Below, piece by piece: positions 36,874-46,544 of a stretch of DNA of 64,000 bases (position 1 is the first letter of the stretch; every line of letters starts with the position of its first letter). A program made the position numbers and the translations under genes. The notes under the pieces are model-generated. The model saw only the letters and a list, made by a program, of their open reading frames with translations. It did no database searches and was not told the DNA's origin. Source of the DNA: Fontibacillus phaseoli (GTDB taxonomy: Bacteria; Bacillota; Bacilli; Paenibacillales; Paenibacillaceae); contig NZ_QPJW01000013.1 of the NCBI RefSeq assembly GCF_003337355.1, positions 60,722 to 124,721 on the forward strand. The letters are read 5' to 3'.

Positions 36874-38211
36874 ATGTACAATATTTTGGTCGTTGACGAC
36901 GAACCGTTGATTTGCAAAGGCCTGGCCGGACTATTAACCTCGTCTGGACTAGGAATCGGGACGATTTACACCGCCTATAGCGGCCACGAGGCGTTGGACT
37001 ATATTCGGATGGAAGAGATCGATCTGCTCGTCACGGATATCCAGATGGGAGAGATGAATGGCATAGAGCTGATGCATCAGGCAAAAATGATCAAACCTTG
37101 GGTGCAAACCATCATTATTTCCGCACACGAGACTTTCCAATATGCACAAATGGCGCTCCGGCTCGGAGCCAGGGATTATCTGATCAAACCGCTGGGCCGG
37201 GAACAGTTCCTTGATTCGGTCCGAAACACCTTGCTGAAGATGGATAAACCGGTGCCGCAAATCGACGATTTTTTGTTGCAGGATACCGAGCATTTCCATA
37301 TGGAGGAGCTTGAACCGGAACAAAATGAACGGTTGAAGACATTGCTCGCAGCCAATATGCCTGCGGGGGAAGATGCCGGATTACGGGAACTGGAGAACGA
37401 ATTGGGGGTCCGGGGGCCTTATTTTTCTATCATCAAACTGAGTCTGGATCACCGCAAAACGGGCGGAGGAGATCGAGAGAACGCCTATACCGACAGGGAC
37501 GCCAAGCTGTTCCGGTATGCGTCCTTGAACGTAGCCAAAGAGCTGCTGTACAAAGAGTGGAATGCGCTGGCCTGTTATTCCGCCGATTGGGAAATCAGTA
37601 TCCTGCTGCAATGGAATGAAGCGGAGTATGCCGAGTTGGACGTGAATAAAATCAACCAGCTTGAGATGATCGGACGCAGCCTGCACCATCATGTGAACAA
37701 GTATCTTGGAATCGAGGCGACGGTCGGCATCAGCCAGATTTTGAGGGGCGCCGAGTTTTTGAGCGTACTGAGCCGGCAAGCGGAGAAAGCGATTCTTTGG
37801 GGCGCGGAACAAGGGGATTACCACGTTTTTTATTACGGCGATTTTAATTGGAATAACTTTACCCAGGATCCTTCCGCCGAAGAATTGTCTTCGCAGAACA
37901 ACCGGATCGTCCAGAGCGCCAAACAATATATCGAAGGAAACTACAGCCAGAAGGGACTCACCATTCATGACGTGGCCAAGAAAAATCATGTCAGTCCCAA
38001 TTACCTGAGCTACCTCTTCAAGAAAAATACCGGCTACAATTTATGGGAGTATGTAATCAAACTGCGGATGGAAGAAAGCAAATCGCTGATATTGAATACC
38101 GACTTGCGCCGTTATGAAATTGCAGAGCGAGTCGGATATGAATCCCCGGAACATTTCAGCAAGATTTTCAAAAAACACTTCGGTGTCAGCCCCTCCGACT
38201 TGAAGAAGTAA
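36874..38211 (+). CDS. AraC-type response regulator
   Basis: A 445-residue regulator: receiver domain with Asp55 (VTDIQMGEMNG), Lys105 (LIKPLG), a variable middle region, and a C-terminal AraC DNA-binding domain (about 345-445, SPNYLSYLFKKNTGYN then GYESPEHFSKIFKKHFGVSP). It resembles YesN-class activators. It likely activates the ABC-transporter and perhaps the GH65 genes when phosphorylated by the adjacent kinase. GGAGG precedes the ATG. Confidence 0.95.
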   Translation: MYNILVVDDEPLICKGLAGLLTSSGLGIGTIYTAYSGHEALDYIRMEEIDLLVTDIQMGEMNGIELMHQAKMIKPWVQTIIISAHETFQYAQMALRLGARDYLIKPLGREQFLDSVRNTLLKMDKPVPQIDDFLLQDTEHFHMEELEPEQNERLKTLLAANMPAGEDAGLRELENELGVRGPYFSIIKLSLDHRKTGGGDRENAYTDRDAKLFRYASLNVAKELLYKEWNALACYSADWEISILLQWNEAEYAELDVNKINQLEMIGRSLHHHVNKYLGIEATVGISQILRGAEFLSVLSRQAEKAILWGAEQGDYHVFYYGDFNWNNFTQDPSAEELSSQNNRIVQSAKQYIEGNYSQKGLTIHDVAKKNHVSPNYLSYLFKKNTGYNLWEYVIKLRMEESKSLILNTDLRRYEIAERVGYESPEHFSKIFKKHFGVSPSDLKK

Positions 38212-38305
38212 GAACGGTTATACTTCACATAGTTTTAGACATGTTCGGAGCCCCTGCATTTTCTTAAAATGAAAGCTGGACACTAAAGAGGAATGAGGGA
38301 GACTC

Positions 38306-39238
38306 ATGGAGGAATCAGTGGTTTCACCAGCACGCAGGGCAAAGGGGCCTGAAAGAGAGACAAAGAAGCACACTCGGACATCAAACTGGAAAAAGCATAT
38401 TTGGGGATATCTTTTTCTGGTTCCGGCAATCGTCATTTTTATTATTTTTTTATGGGTTCCGATCATTAAAGGAATGGTTTACAGCTTCTACAATATCGAT
38501 TTTGTAAAAGGAAACACGTTTGTCGGATTCGATAACTACATCAAAATTTTTCATAATCCGGACCTGTGGCTTTCCGTCAAGAACACGCTATATTTTATGT
38601 TCCTTACGCTGATTATGGGGTTCTGGGTGCCGATTGCGGCAGCTATCGCCATTTCGGAGTTGAAGTTCTTTCAAAGCTTTGCCCGGATCGCGGCCTATTT
38701 GCCTTTCGTCGTACCGGGAGTCGTTTTGTATGGCATGTGGAGATGGATGTATGACCCGGTAGGGCCGATTAACGCGATACTAGGCTGGTTCGGAGCCGAC
38801 CCGGTCTCCTTTATTTCGGATGGGCGCTTCTCGATGATTTCCATCGTGTTCATGGAAACCTGGCAGCAGTTCGGCTCGGCGATGCTGATCTATTTGGCCG
38901 GGGTACTCAGCATTCCGAAAGACTGGTACGAAGCGGCCGAGATCGACGGCGCGGGAGTTTGGAACCGGATCAAGCACATCACGCTGCCTTCCATGCGCAG
39001 CCTGATCGTGCTGATGCTAATCTTGCAAGTCATCGGTACCTCGCAGGCGTATCAATCCCAACTGGCCTTGCTGGATGGCGGCCCGAACAAGGCTACGCTG
39101 ACTTATGCGCTTTTTACGGTGAAATATGCGTTTACCCAATTGGATTATGGTGCCGGTACGGCGCTGGGCGTGCTCATGTTCATCGTGTTAGGCATTCTCG
39201 GCATCATTCAATTCAAGGTCAACAGGGAGGAATACTAA
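38306..39238 (+). CDS. Sugar ABC transporter permease (MalF-like)
   Basis: A 310-residue inner-membrane protein with six predicted helices and the EAA-type loop EAAEIDGAGVWNRIKHITLPSM that contacts the ATPase. It belongs to the CUT1 carbohydrate-uptake class with the next gene. GAGGGAG precedes the ATG. The partner ATPase is absent from this window; such systems often use a shared MsmX/UgpC-like ATPase encoded elsewhere. Confidence 0.95.
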   Translation: MEESVVSPARRAKGPERETKKHTRTSNWKKHIWGYLFLVPAIVIFIIFLWVPIIKGMVYSFYNIDFVKGNTFVGFDNYIKIFHNPDLWLSVKNTLYFMFLTLIMGFWVPIAAAIAISELKFFQSFARIAAYLPFVVPGVVLYGMWRWMYDPVGPINAILGWFGADPVSFISDGRFSMISIVFMETWQQFGSAMLIYLAGVLSIPKDWYEAAEIDGAGVWNRIKHITLPSMRSLIVLMLILQVIGTSQAYQSQLALLDGGPNKATLTYALFTVKYAFTQLDYGAGTALGVLMFIVLGILGIIQFKVNREEY

Positions 39239-39239
39239 A

Positions 39240-40106
39240 ATGGAAGAAAGAGGCATCTTATCGCGTTCAGACCTGCGGAAGCCGGGGAATAAAATCGTTT
39301 ATGCCTTCATGGTTTTATGCATTGCCGTTATGGCCGTTACCATGCTGTATCCGATTCTAATGACGATGTTTAACGGGTTAAAAAGCAATCCCGAGATCAA
39401 CACGTTCCCGCCGAAGTTCTTTCCAACGACATGGCACTGGGAAAACTTCACTAAGGGCTGGAATTATATCGAGTTGCCGGTGTTTCTCAAAAATACGATG
39501 TTTATATTCCTGGGGAACCTGGTCATGACCATTATGGTGCTTGGCTTGGCGGCGTTCAGTATTTCACGAATTCGCGTTCCTCATAGCCGGGCGATTTACT
39601 TCTTTATCCTGTTGACGCTGTTTATTCCGGCGACCAGCTATATGATTCCGAACTTCGTCAACCTCAAGGAATTGGGACTGTTAAATTCCTATTGGGCCTT
39701 TTGGCTGCCGGCCGGTGCGAATGCCTACTATTTTCTGCTCATGAAAAATTTCTTCGACGGGATCCATCCGGAAATTTTTGAAGCCGCCCGGATTGACGGT
39801 GCCTCGGAGCTGTCCAGTTATTTGAGGATTGCGATTCCGCTTTCGGTTCCCATCTTTGCGACATTGGCGATCTTTATTTTCTCCACCGCCTGGAACGATT
39901 GGTTCTGGCCGTCACTGGTTATGCACACGGAAGACAAGTACACGCTGGCAACCGCCATTTATAAATACGTAATCAATGCTCGGAGTTTGGATAGCAGCAT
40001 TAAGTTTTCGATTCTGTTTATGGTCATGGTACCGCCGATCTTCGTATTCCTGGTATTCCAGAAGTTTATCGTCCGCAGCGTCAGCCTGTCGGCGGTGAAG
40101 GGATAG
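39240..40106 (+). CDS. Sugar ABC transporter permease (MalG-like)
   Basis: A 288-residue second permease with six helices and EAARIDGASELSSYLRIAIPLSVP as EAA loop. It begins one base after the previous gene, so translation is tightly coupled. A catabolite-response-like site follows its stop codon. Confidence 0.95.
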   Translation: MEERGILSRSDLRKPGNKIVYAFMVLCIAVMAVTMLYPILMTMFNGLKSNPEINTFPPKFFPTTWHWENFTKGWNYIELPVFLKNTMFIFLGNLVMTIMVLGLAAFSISRIRVPHSRAIYFFILLTLFIPATSYMIPNFVNLKELGLLNSYWAFWLPAGANAYYFLLMKNFFDGIHPEIFEAARIDGASELSSYLRIAIPLSVPIFATLAIFIFSTAWNDWFWPSLVMHTEDKYTLATAIYKYVINARSLDSSIKFSILFMVMVPPIFVFLVFQKFIVRSVSLSAVKG

Positions 40107-40119
40107 GATAGCGTTTTCA
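40106..40119 (-). promoter_or_regulatory. Candidate cre (CcpA) site before the binding-protein gene
   Basis: Read on the minus strand, TGAAAACGCTATCC matches the cre consensus TGWAANCGNTNWCA at 13 of 14 positions. It sits in the gap between the permease and the binding protein, fitting catabolite repression. Confidence 0.55.
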
Positions 40120-40236
40120 TTTAGCGTAGCGCTGCACATGATCGCCATATGAATGCACATCGTCTTAGCCAGGGTTCGACTTTAAGATAGAAACGTAACT
40201 AAAAATAATATTCATTGAAAAGGGGAGTATCAATCA

Positions 40237-41682
40237 ATGCGCAAGTTTTCAGCAGTCCTGATGTGCCTCATGCTGTTCGGTTCGCTGCTTGCTGCGTGCG
40301 GCGGCAAGAACAATGCGGAGGTCAAGACCAATGAAGGAGCGGTCACCAATTCGGGCGGAAATAATGCCACTCAGGCCGAAGGAACCACGGAAGATATTAC
40401 GCAGAAAAAAATAACGTTGAAAATCCATTATCCGTTGCCGGATGAAACTACGCTTCGTGCGCAAGAGGACGATAAAATCGCCCGGTTCCAGGAAAAATAT
40501 CCGAACGTAACGATCGTTAAGGATGACTGGAAATACGACATTAACGAAATCGGCGTAAAAATGGCGTCCAACGAAGCCCCCACTTTCTATAATACTTGGG
40601 CAACGGAAGCGAATTTCCTTGTAGAGCGCGGATGGGTCGCAGACATTACGGATCTCTGGAACAACTGGGAATATAAAGACGAGATCAACCCGGTGCTGCA
40701 AAATCAGTTTATCGTGGACGGAAAAGTATTCGGGGTAACTCAAAACGGTTATGTTACCTCCACGGTTGTGAACAAGAAATTGCTTGATGCGAAAAGCGTT
40801 ACCGCCCCTGCCCTCGACTGGACCTGGGACGATATGTATAACACCGCTAAAGGCGTTGCCGATCCGAAAAAGGGCATTTCCGGGATTGCTCCGATGGGGA
40901 AAGGGAATGAAGCAGGCTGGAACTGGACGAATTTCCTGTTCGAAGCCGGTGGAGATATCGAAACGAACGTAGACGGCAAAGTAACGGCTGCATTCAACAC
41001 CGAAGCCGGCGTCAAAGCGCTTGATTTCTATAAGAAGCTGAGATGGGAAGCCAATGCGATTCCTCAAGACTGGGCGCTTGGTTGGGGAGATGCGGTAAGT
41101 TCGTTCCAACAAGGGCGTACGGCCATGGTTATCGCCGGAGCTTTTGACGTAGTTCAAGCGGCTTTGAATGAAGGTGGCATGAAGCCTGAAGACGTGATCG
41201 TTTACCCGATGCCGGCTGCGGAGAAAGGCGGCAAGCATTACGGGATTCTGGGCGGCAACTATCTTGTAGTCAACCCGAACGCCACGAAAGACGAACAAGA
41301 AATGGCTTTCCGTTACATTACATTTGACTACTTTACCGACGATGCGTTGAAATCCGTAGAAGATACGATTCAAGCCCGTAAAGCGGAAGGTAAATACTAT
41401 ATCCCGACGCCGCTTGAATACTTCAGCGAAGATTCCGACTACGCTACGAAAGTAAAAGCGATTTACGACAAGTACGACAATGTGTACAAATATGATCCGA
41501 ACCTCTTCACTTTGCTGGAAGGCAAGCCGGAAGCGCAGTTCGGCACCCAGGACTTCTACGCGACGATGTCCAACGTGGTGCAGGAATCGTTCTCCAAGAA
41601 AGGTACGGATTCCAAGAAGCAGCTGGATACAGCTGCACAATATGTGCAAGAGAACTACTTTGATAAAATTGAAGCCAAATAA
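40237..41682 (+). CDS. Sugar ABC transporter substrate-binding lipoprotein
   Basis: A 481-residue extracellular binding protein with lipobox LLAAC (lipid-modified Cys21), an acidic-Thr/Asn linker, and a mature CUT1-type domain with repeats such as EANFLVERGWVADITDLW and GGNYLVVNPNATKDEQEMA. It delivers the sugar to the two permeases. AAAGGGG precedes the ATG. The gene has its own 130-base gap upstream and may be expressed more than the permeases. Confidence 0.95.
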   Translation: MRKFSAVLMCLMLFGSLLAACGGKNNAEVKTNEGAVTNSGGNNATQAEGTTEDITQKKITLKIHYPLPDETTLRAQEDDKIARFQEKYPNVTIVKDDWKYDINEIGVKMASNEAPTFYNTWATEANFLVERGWVADITDLWNNWEYKDEINPVLQNQFIVDGKVFGVTQNGYVTSTVVNKKLLDAKSVTAPALDWTWDDMYNTAKGVADPKKGISGIAPMGKGNEAGWNWTNFLFEAGGDIETNVDGKVTAAFNTEAGVKALDFYKKLRWEANAIPQDWALGWGDAVSSFQQGRTAMVIAGAFDVVQAALNEGGMKPEDVIVYPMPAAEKGGKHYGILGGNYLVVNPNATKDEQEMAFRYITFDYFTDDALKSVEDTIQARKAEGKYYIPTPLEYFSEDSDYATKVKAIYDKYDNVYKYDPNLFTLLEGKPEAQFGTQDFYATMSNVVQESFSKKGTDSKKQLDTAAQYVQENYFDKIEAK

Positions 41683-41696
41683 GTAACGCAATAATT

Positions 41697-41738
41697 AAAG
41701 GCTGCCCGACGTAGTTTTGCTACGTCGGGCAGCCTTTT
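41697..41738. terminator. Bidirectional terminator, binding-protein gene / hemL
   Basis: AAAGGCTGCCCGACGTAG pairs with CTACGTCGGGCAGCCTTT with T runs on the plus strand. Convergent genes share it. The arm resembles that of the hairpin at 2059-2101. Confidence 0.88.
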
Positions 41739-41747
41739 TATTGGCGC

Positions 41748-43061
41748 TTATTTTGAACTTATTTCATTGAACGACGCCTCGGCAGCATCCAGCGTGAAGT
41801 AGATATCTTCTTCCTTATGAGCCGTCGTCAGGAACCAGGCTTCGTACTTCGACGGGGCAAGATTGACGCCCCGGTTCAGCATGGCGCGGAAGAATGCGGC
41901 AAATACTTCGCCGTCGGTATCCTGCGCTTCGTCGTAATTCGTGACCGGATGGTCGCAGAAATGGGTGGAGAAGGAGCCGCGGATCCGGTTGATCGTAAGC
42001 GGGACGCCATGGCGGCTGGCGGATTCCGCCAGGCCGTTCGTCAGCTTGACGGTCAGGCGCTCCATCACTTCGTAGACGCCTTCGGCTTTCAGCACCTCGA
42101 GGCAGGCGATGCCCGCGGAAATGGATGCGGGGTTACCCGCCATCGTCCCGGCCTGGTACGCCGGTCCGAGCGGAGCGACCTGCTCCATGATTTCCTTGCT
42201 GCCGCCGTAAGCCCCGATCGGCAGGCCGCCGCCGATGATTTTGCCGAGTGCGGTCAGATCCGGCTTGATCAGATCATGATTGGCAAGTCCGGCATAGGTT
42301 TGAGCCGATCCGTAATGGAAGCGGAAGGCGGTGATGACTTCGTCATAAATGACGAGTGCCCCGTACTGCCGAGCCAAGCGGCAAAGATCTTCAAGAAAGC
42401 CGGGTTTCGGCATCACCATGCCGAAGTTGCCGACGATCGGTTCAACCATGACGGCAGCTACGTCATCGCCCCATTGTTCGAGAGCATCCCCCAGTGCCTC
42501 CGCGTCGTTGAACGGCACCGTGATTACTTCTTGGGCGATGCTCGTCGGGATGCCGGCGCTGTCCGGAATGCCGAGCGTGGACGGCCCGGAACCGGCAGCC
42601 ACCAGCACCAAATCGGAATGGCCGTGGTAGCACCCGGCGAATTTAATGATTTTGTTGCGCTTCGTATAAGCGCGGGCTACCCGAATCGTCGTCATTACCG
42701 CCTCGGTGCCGGAATTGACGAACCGGACCTTGTCCATCGAAGGAATGGCTTCCTTCAGCATGACGGCCAGCTTGATTTCCAATTCGGTCGGAGTTCCGTA
42801 CAACGTGCCGTTTGCGGCCGCTTCCTGAATCGCTTTGGTCACATGCGGATGGGCATGGCCCGTAATGATCGGTCCGTAGGCGGCGAGGTAGTCGACGTAA
42901 CGATTTCCGTCCACGTCCCAGAAATACGCGCCTTCGGCATTTTTCATAAAGACGGGTGCCCCGCCCCCGACCGCCTTGAATGAGCGGGAAGGGCTGTTGA
43001 CGCCGCCGACAATGTGTTTCAATGCTTCTTCGTAAAGAAGTTCCGATTGCTTTCGGTTCAT
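41748..43061 (-). CDS. hemL: Glutamate-1-semialdehyde 2,1-aminomutase
   Basis: PLP enzyme that makes 5-aminolevulinate in haem synthesis. The 437-residue product has [17 protein letters not shown] (118-134), YHGHSD, Asp240 in [10 protein letters not shown] and the PLP lysine Lys274 in [17 protein letters not shown]. No other hem genes adjoin, so it may be a second copy (as gsaB in bacilli); that is inference. ATG 43061 is chosen over 43118 since AAAGGA lies about 12 bases before it. Confidence 0.93.
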   Translation of the reverse strand: MNRKQSELLYEEALKHIVGGVNSPSRSFKAVGGGAPVFMKNAEGAYFWDVDGNRYVDYLAAYGPIITGHAHPHVTKAIQEAAANGTLYGTPTELEIKLAVMLKEAIPSMDKVRFVNSGTEAVMTTIRVARAYTKRNKIIKFAGCYHGHSDLVLVAAGSGPSTLGIPDSAGIPTSIAQEVITVPFNDAEALGDALEQWGDDVAAVMVEPIVGNFGMVMPKPGFLEDLCRLARQYGALVIYDEVITAFRFHYGSAQTYAGLANHDLIKPDLTALGKIIGGGLPIGAYGGSKEIMEQVAPLGPAYQAGTMAGNPASISAGIACLEVLKAEGVYEVMERLTVKLTNGLAESASRHGVPLTINRIRGSFSTHFCDHPVTNYDEAQDTDGEVFAAFFRAMLNRGVNLAPSKYEAWFLTTAHKEEDIYFTLDAAEASFNEISSK

Positions 43062-43158
43062 AAAAGTAAAACGTCCTTTCAGAATAGGTTCGGTTGAACA
43101 AGATGTTGTCTTGTTCATCGCAAGGAGCGGCAGCTTAAATCACAACTTAAGGCTTATG

Positions 43159-43192
43159 CCACTTCCGCCGGCTCAAGGTCCGGTGGAAGTGG
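43159..43192 (-). terminator. Hairpin at the 3' end of the LCP gene
   Basis: CCACTTCCGCCGG pairs with CCGGTGGAAGTGG (one G-U). It overlaps the last codons; no strong T run follows. Confidence 0.45.
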
Positions 43193-44261
43193 TTTGCCCG
43201 TTATCGCCGTCTCCCGAACCGTTTGCGCTTCCGTCAGCCGAGTTGCCGCCGCCGTTCTCCGTTCCGGAAGTGCCGCTATCGGTTTCAGTACCCGTATTGG
43301 TTTCGGTTGTTCTATTAAATACCTCTTCCACGTAAGCTTTGAGCTCCTCCTCGCTGCGAACGCCCAATACGGCCGAGCCTCCGACTGTTTTTTCCACGAG
43401 CAGTTCCATCGGCGGAATCTGTTCGCTGGAGCTCATGTCACTGGAGTAGCCTACTGTGGCGAGCTTCCACATATCTTCGACGGACAGGTTGGTGTCGATG
43501 TACGGATTCACTTTATCCAGAATCGACGGGAGCTTCATAATCGAGGTGGTCGATTTCAATTTATCCGCCACGGCCTTCAGGAAATTCCGCTGGCGCTCCG
43601 TCCGGGTAAAGTCGGACATGGCGTCATGACGGAAACGCACGTATTGCAGCGCAGTATTTCCGTCCAGGTGCTGCTGACCTTTTTTAAGATCGATATCAAA
43701 TTCGTGCTTATCCGCTTTGCTGGTATAGTGCATATCTTTTTCAACGTAAAAATCAACCCCGCCAACGGCATCGACCAGCTCTTTGAACCCCTGGAAGTCG
43801 GTGTATACATAATATTGGACCGGAATGCCAAGCAGATCGGATACCGCCTTCATGGCCGTGTTCGGTCCATGCGTAATCGCCGTGTTAATGCGGTCCGAAC
43901 CGTGTTCCGGAATTTCCGTATAAGTGTCGCGCATGATCGAGAAGAGATAGATCTTTTTGGCGACAGGATCAAGCGAAGCGACAAGCATCGTATCGGAACG
44001 AGGGATCTCCCCCTTTTTCAGGCCGCGGGCATCGACGCCCATCAGCAGGAGATTAACGCGTTCGGTTCCTTCCCATTTCGGAGGCTCGGGAACTTTTGTT
44101 TCGGTGGGTTGTACCTTATAAAAAGGAGAGTCTTCGCCGGTCTTTTGGAAGTCGTCGACCTGGTTGTAAATGGCGATGAAATAATAAGCCACGAAAGCGG
44201 CGACGGCGACCAGAACTCCTGCCACAGACCAGATGATCGCTCGTTTTGTGCGTTTTGTCAT
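43173..44261 (-). CDS. LytR-CpsA-Psr (LCP) family protein
   Basis: A 362-residue membrane-anchored enzyme that attaches wall teichoic acid or other glycopolymers to peptidoglycan. It has one N-terminal helix (about 8-30) and an external LCP domain with LLMGVDARGLKKGEIPRSDTM and FSIMRDTYTEIP. A Thr/Ser/Gly/Asn-rich tail (last 50 residues) is of low complexity. ATG 44261 is preferred (AAAGGA upstream). It diverges from bcp. Confidence 0.93.
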   Translation of the reverse strand: MTKRTKRAIIWSVAGVLVAVAAFVAYYFIAIYNQVDDFQKTGEDSPFYKVQPTETKVPEPPKWEGTERVNLLLMGVDARGLKKGEIPRSDTMLVASLDPVAKKIYLFSIMRDTYTEIPEHGSDRINTAITHGPNTAMKAVSDLLGIPVQYYVYTDFQGFKELVDAVGGVDFYVEKDMHYTSKADKHEFDIDLKKGQQHLDGNTALQYVRFRHDAMSDFTRTERQRNFLKAVADKLKSTTSIMKLPSILDKVNPYIDTNLSVEDMWKLATVGYSSDMSSSEQIPPMELLVEKTVGGSAVLGVRSEEELKAYVEEVFNRTTETNTGTETDSGTSGTENGGGNSADGSANGSGDGDNGQTTSTGP

Positions 44262-44445
44262 TTTGTTCGTCCTTTCAGAGAAAAACGAATAGATTCGCTT
44301 CAAAAATGGATGTCTTCATATCATTACATTATAATTTCTTTTATAATTACAATCAATTTATCATATTTAGACAATTGCATATGTAACGGCCCATGTATTT
44401 GCAGCTATACACGGGACTGTAATTGGATAAGGAGAGAAACCTATC

Positions 44446-44922
44446 ATGGCAAAGAAACAAGTTCGACTGGGGCAGCCCGTGCCCGATTTCAAGCTTCCGG
44501 CAAGCGGCGGGGGAGAGGTGTCGCTGGAAGATTTCCGCGGGCGCAAGGTCGTCATTTATTTTTATCCGAAAAATATGACCCCGGCCTGCACGCAGGAAGC
44601 TTGCGATTTCCGCGACCGCAGCGGGCAGCTTCAGAAGGAAGGAGCAGTCGTGCTGGGCATCAGCGGCGATCCGGTGAAATCTCATGACCGGTTCAAAGAG
44701 AAGCAAAGTCTTCCATTTCCGCTGTTGTCGGACGAAAACCATGAGGTCTGTACTTTGTTCGGCGTCTGGCAGCTCAAAAAACTGTATGGCCGCGAATATG
44801 AGGGCATTGTACGCTCCACCTTCCTGATCGACGAGGAGGGGACGCTAGTTAAAGAATGGCGCGGAGTCCGGGTTAAAGGGCATGCGGATCAAGTGGTTGA
44901 GGCCGTTAGAGCACTGCAGTAA
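44446..44922 (+). CDS. bcp: Thioredoxin-dependent thiol peroxidase (Bcp/PrxQ)
   Basis: Reduces hydrogen and organic peroxides with electrons from thioredoxin. The 158-residue product has peroxidatic Cys48 in TPACTQEACDFRD and the resolving Cys53 five residues later, as in PrxQ-type enzymes. The usual PGDNTPGCT reads PKNMTPACT. GGAGAG precedes the ATG. Confidence 0.94.
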   Translation: MAKKQVRLGQPVPDFKLPASGGGEVSLEDFRGRKVVIYFYPKNMTPACTQEACDFRDRSGQLQKEGAVVLGISGDPVKSHDRFKEKQSLPFPLLSDENHEVCTLFGVWQLKKLYGREYEGIVRSTFLIDEEGTLVKEWRGVRVKGHADQVVEAVRALQ

Positions 44923-45063
44923 TAGAGACTGTAATGATCCTTTTATGATTTTTTCGGGGAATTGTTTTCCTTCCTTCATTTGAGGAAGTCTATTTTCTTT
45001 TCTACCTTCATACAATCTACCAGAAAGCAAAATGATTGATATAAACGGCGGAGGTAGAAATAA

Positions 45064-46428
45064 ATGAGAAAAAGACGGATGTCGAGTTTAAAAAAGTTTC
45101 GGATAGCAGCCATCGCAATCATCATGATCATCACTGCAGCTTCGATCTATGGGGAAAAGGAGACGTCCATGCCCGCGGTATCTGCTAATTCCTTAACGGC
45201 AGTCCATGACCCGGAGAGCTCGGCCGCTACCGAGACTCCTGCAGCGCCTTTGGCATCCCAAGTGGAGCTTGCCGCGTTACCCGAGGAGAAGACGGAAGCA
45301 GCGGCTACACTTTTGTCCGCCGTCTCAACCGTCAAGTCCGACAAGGCTGTGTCCGGGAAGAAGGAAGAAGAAAAGATCGTTTATCTTACTTTTGACGACG
45401 GTCCCAGCAAGCTGACGGATGAGGTATTAAGCATATTAAAGGAAGAGGAAGTCACTGCTACATTTTTCGTGTTGGGTGAGCATGCCAAGCAATCCCCGGA
45501 GATTATTTTGCGTACGGCGGAAGCCGGACATGCCATTGGAAATCATACCTATGATCATGAATATAGCGATTTGTACAGCAGTTTCCCCCGGTTTTGGAAT
45601 CAGATCAAGCAGACGGAAGAAGTGTTGCGGGAGATTACGGGGGATCGTCCCGTCTTGCTGCGGGCCCCGGGAGGAACTTACGGCCATTTTGATGAGACTT
45701 ATTTCAAGTTATTGGAACAGGCTGGATATAAAGTGTTCGATTGGGACGTAGACAGCGGGGATTCTAGACGAAAAGGGGTACCAGCCGCAGAAATCGTCAA
45801 AAATGCAACCTCGGAGAAACTAAAAAATGAAATGATCGTTTTGCTGCATGACGGAACGGGACATGGAGAGTCCGTGAAGGCATTGCCGGAAATCATCAAA
45901 TTTTATAAAAACCATGGATACGGGTTCCGCGCGCTTACTCCGGAACAGAACCCCGTACAATTCAGTCTGGCCGCTTCGGTCAAGAGCAAGACAAAGCCTG
46001 CGCCTTCAGCCGCCTGGATCGAAAATCATGTCTTGCCGAATGCGGCGCTATTCGGACCGGGGCAGCCGCTGTACGTAGAAGCTGGAGGAGTCGAAACAAA
46101 GCTGGAGCCGGGGGAATACGAACTAAGCGACGGCCAGTACATGGTACCGCTGCGGTCGATGATGGAGCGCCTGGGAGCCAAGGTGATGTGGGACGGGCCG
46201 ACCCAATCGGCGCTGCTGCTTTGGGGGGACGCTACGGTCACGATAGATCCGCGCAAGGAAACTCTAGTGTCCCAAAGTGTGAATCAGCCTATTGAGACCC
46301 TGCCGGTGACTTTCAGCCGGAAGTACGATTCGCTTTGGATATCCCTGAGGCCGCTGCTGGAATCGACGGGACATTCTATCGTTTCATTTAAATCCGGCCG
46401 GCAGGAACGGAGAGTCAAGGCTTTATAA
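45064..46428 (+). CDS. Secreted polysaccharide deacetylase with copper-amine-oxidase-like domain
   Basis: A 454-residue exported or membrane-anchored protein (helix about 13-29). The NodB-type domain (about 105-300) has Asp111-Asp112 (TFDDGPS), metal ligands His161 and His165 (NHTYDH) and Arg200 (RAPGGTYG), so it probably removes acetyl groups from peptidoglycan or chitin-like polymers. The C-terminal part (about 325-454) is a copper-amine-oxidase-like domain. GGAGG precedes the ATG. Confidence 0.93.
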   Translation: MRKRRMSSLKKFRIAAIAIIMIITAASIYGEKETSMPAVSANSLTAVHDPESSAATETPAAPLASQVELAALPEEKTEAAATLLSAVSTVKSDKAVSGKKEEEKIVYLTFDDGPSKLTDEVLSILKEEEVTATFFVLGEHAKQSPEIILRTAEAGHAIGNHTYDHEYSDLYSSFPRFWNQIKQTEEVLREITGDRPVLLRAPGGTYGHFDETYFKLLEQAGYKVFDWDVDSGDSRRKGVPAAEIVKNATSEKLKNEMIVLLHDGTGHGESVKALPEIIKFYKNHGYGFRALTPEQNPVQFSLAASVKSKTKPAPSAAWIENHVLPNAALFGPGQPLYVEAGGVETKLEPGEYELSDGQYMVPLRSMMERLGAKVMWDGPTQSALLLWGDATVTIDPRKETLVSQSVNQPIETLPVTFSRKYDSLWISLRPLLESTGHSIVSFKSGRQERRVKAL

Positions 46429-46544
46429 TATCAAGGAAGGCATGATGAGACAGTCCCTTTCTTTTCTCTCTGGCGCATGTCTATGACGACTAGTTTTTGG
46501 GAAAACTGGTTGATAGATTTGCTGTTTCTATGGAGGGATGAGAG

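Noticed and set aside
40249..41691. 480-codon minus-strand frame opposite the binding-protein gene
   Set aside because: Shadow of a clear lipoprotein gene; no family and no ribosome binding site.
41817..42983. 388-codon plus-strand frame opposite hemL
   Set aside because: Shadow of hemL, whose PLP lysine and other motifs are intact.
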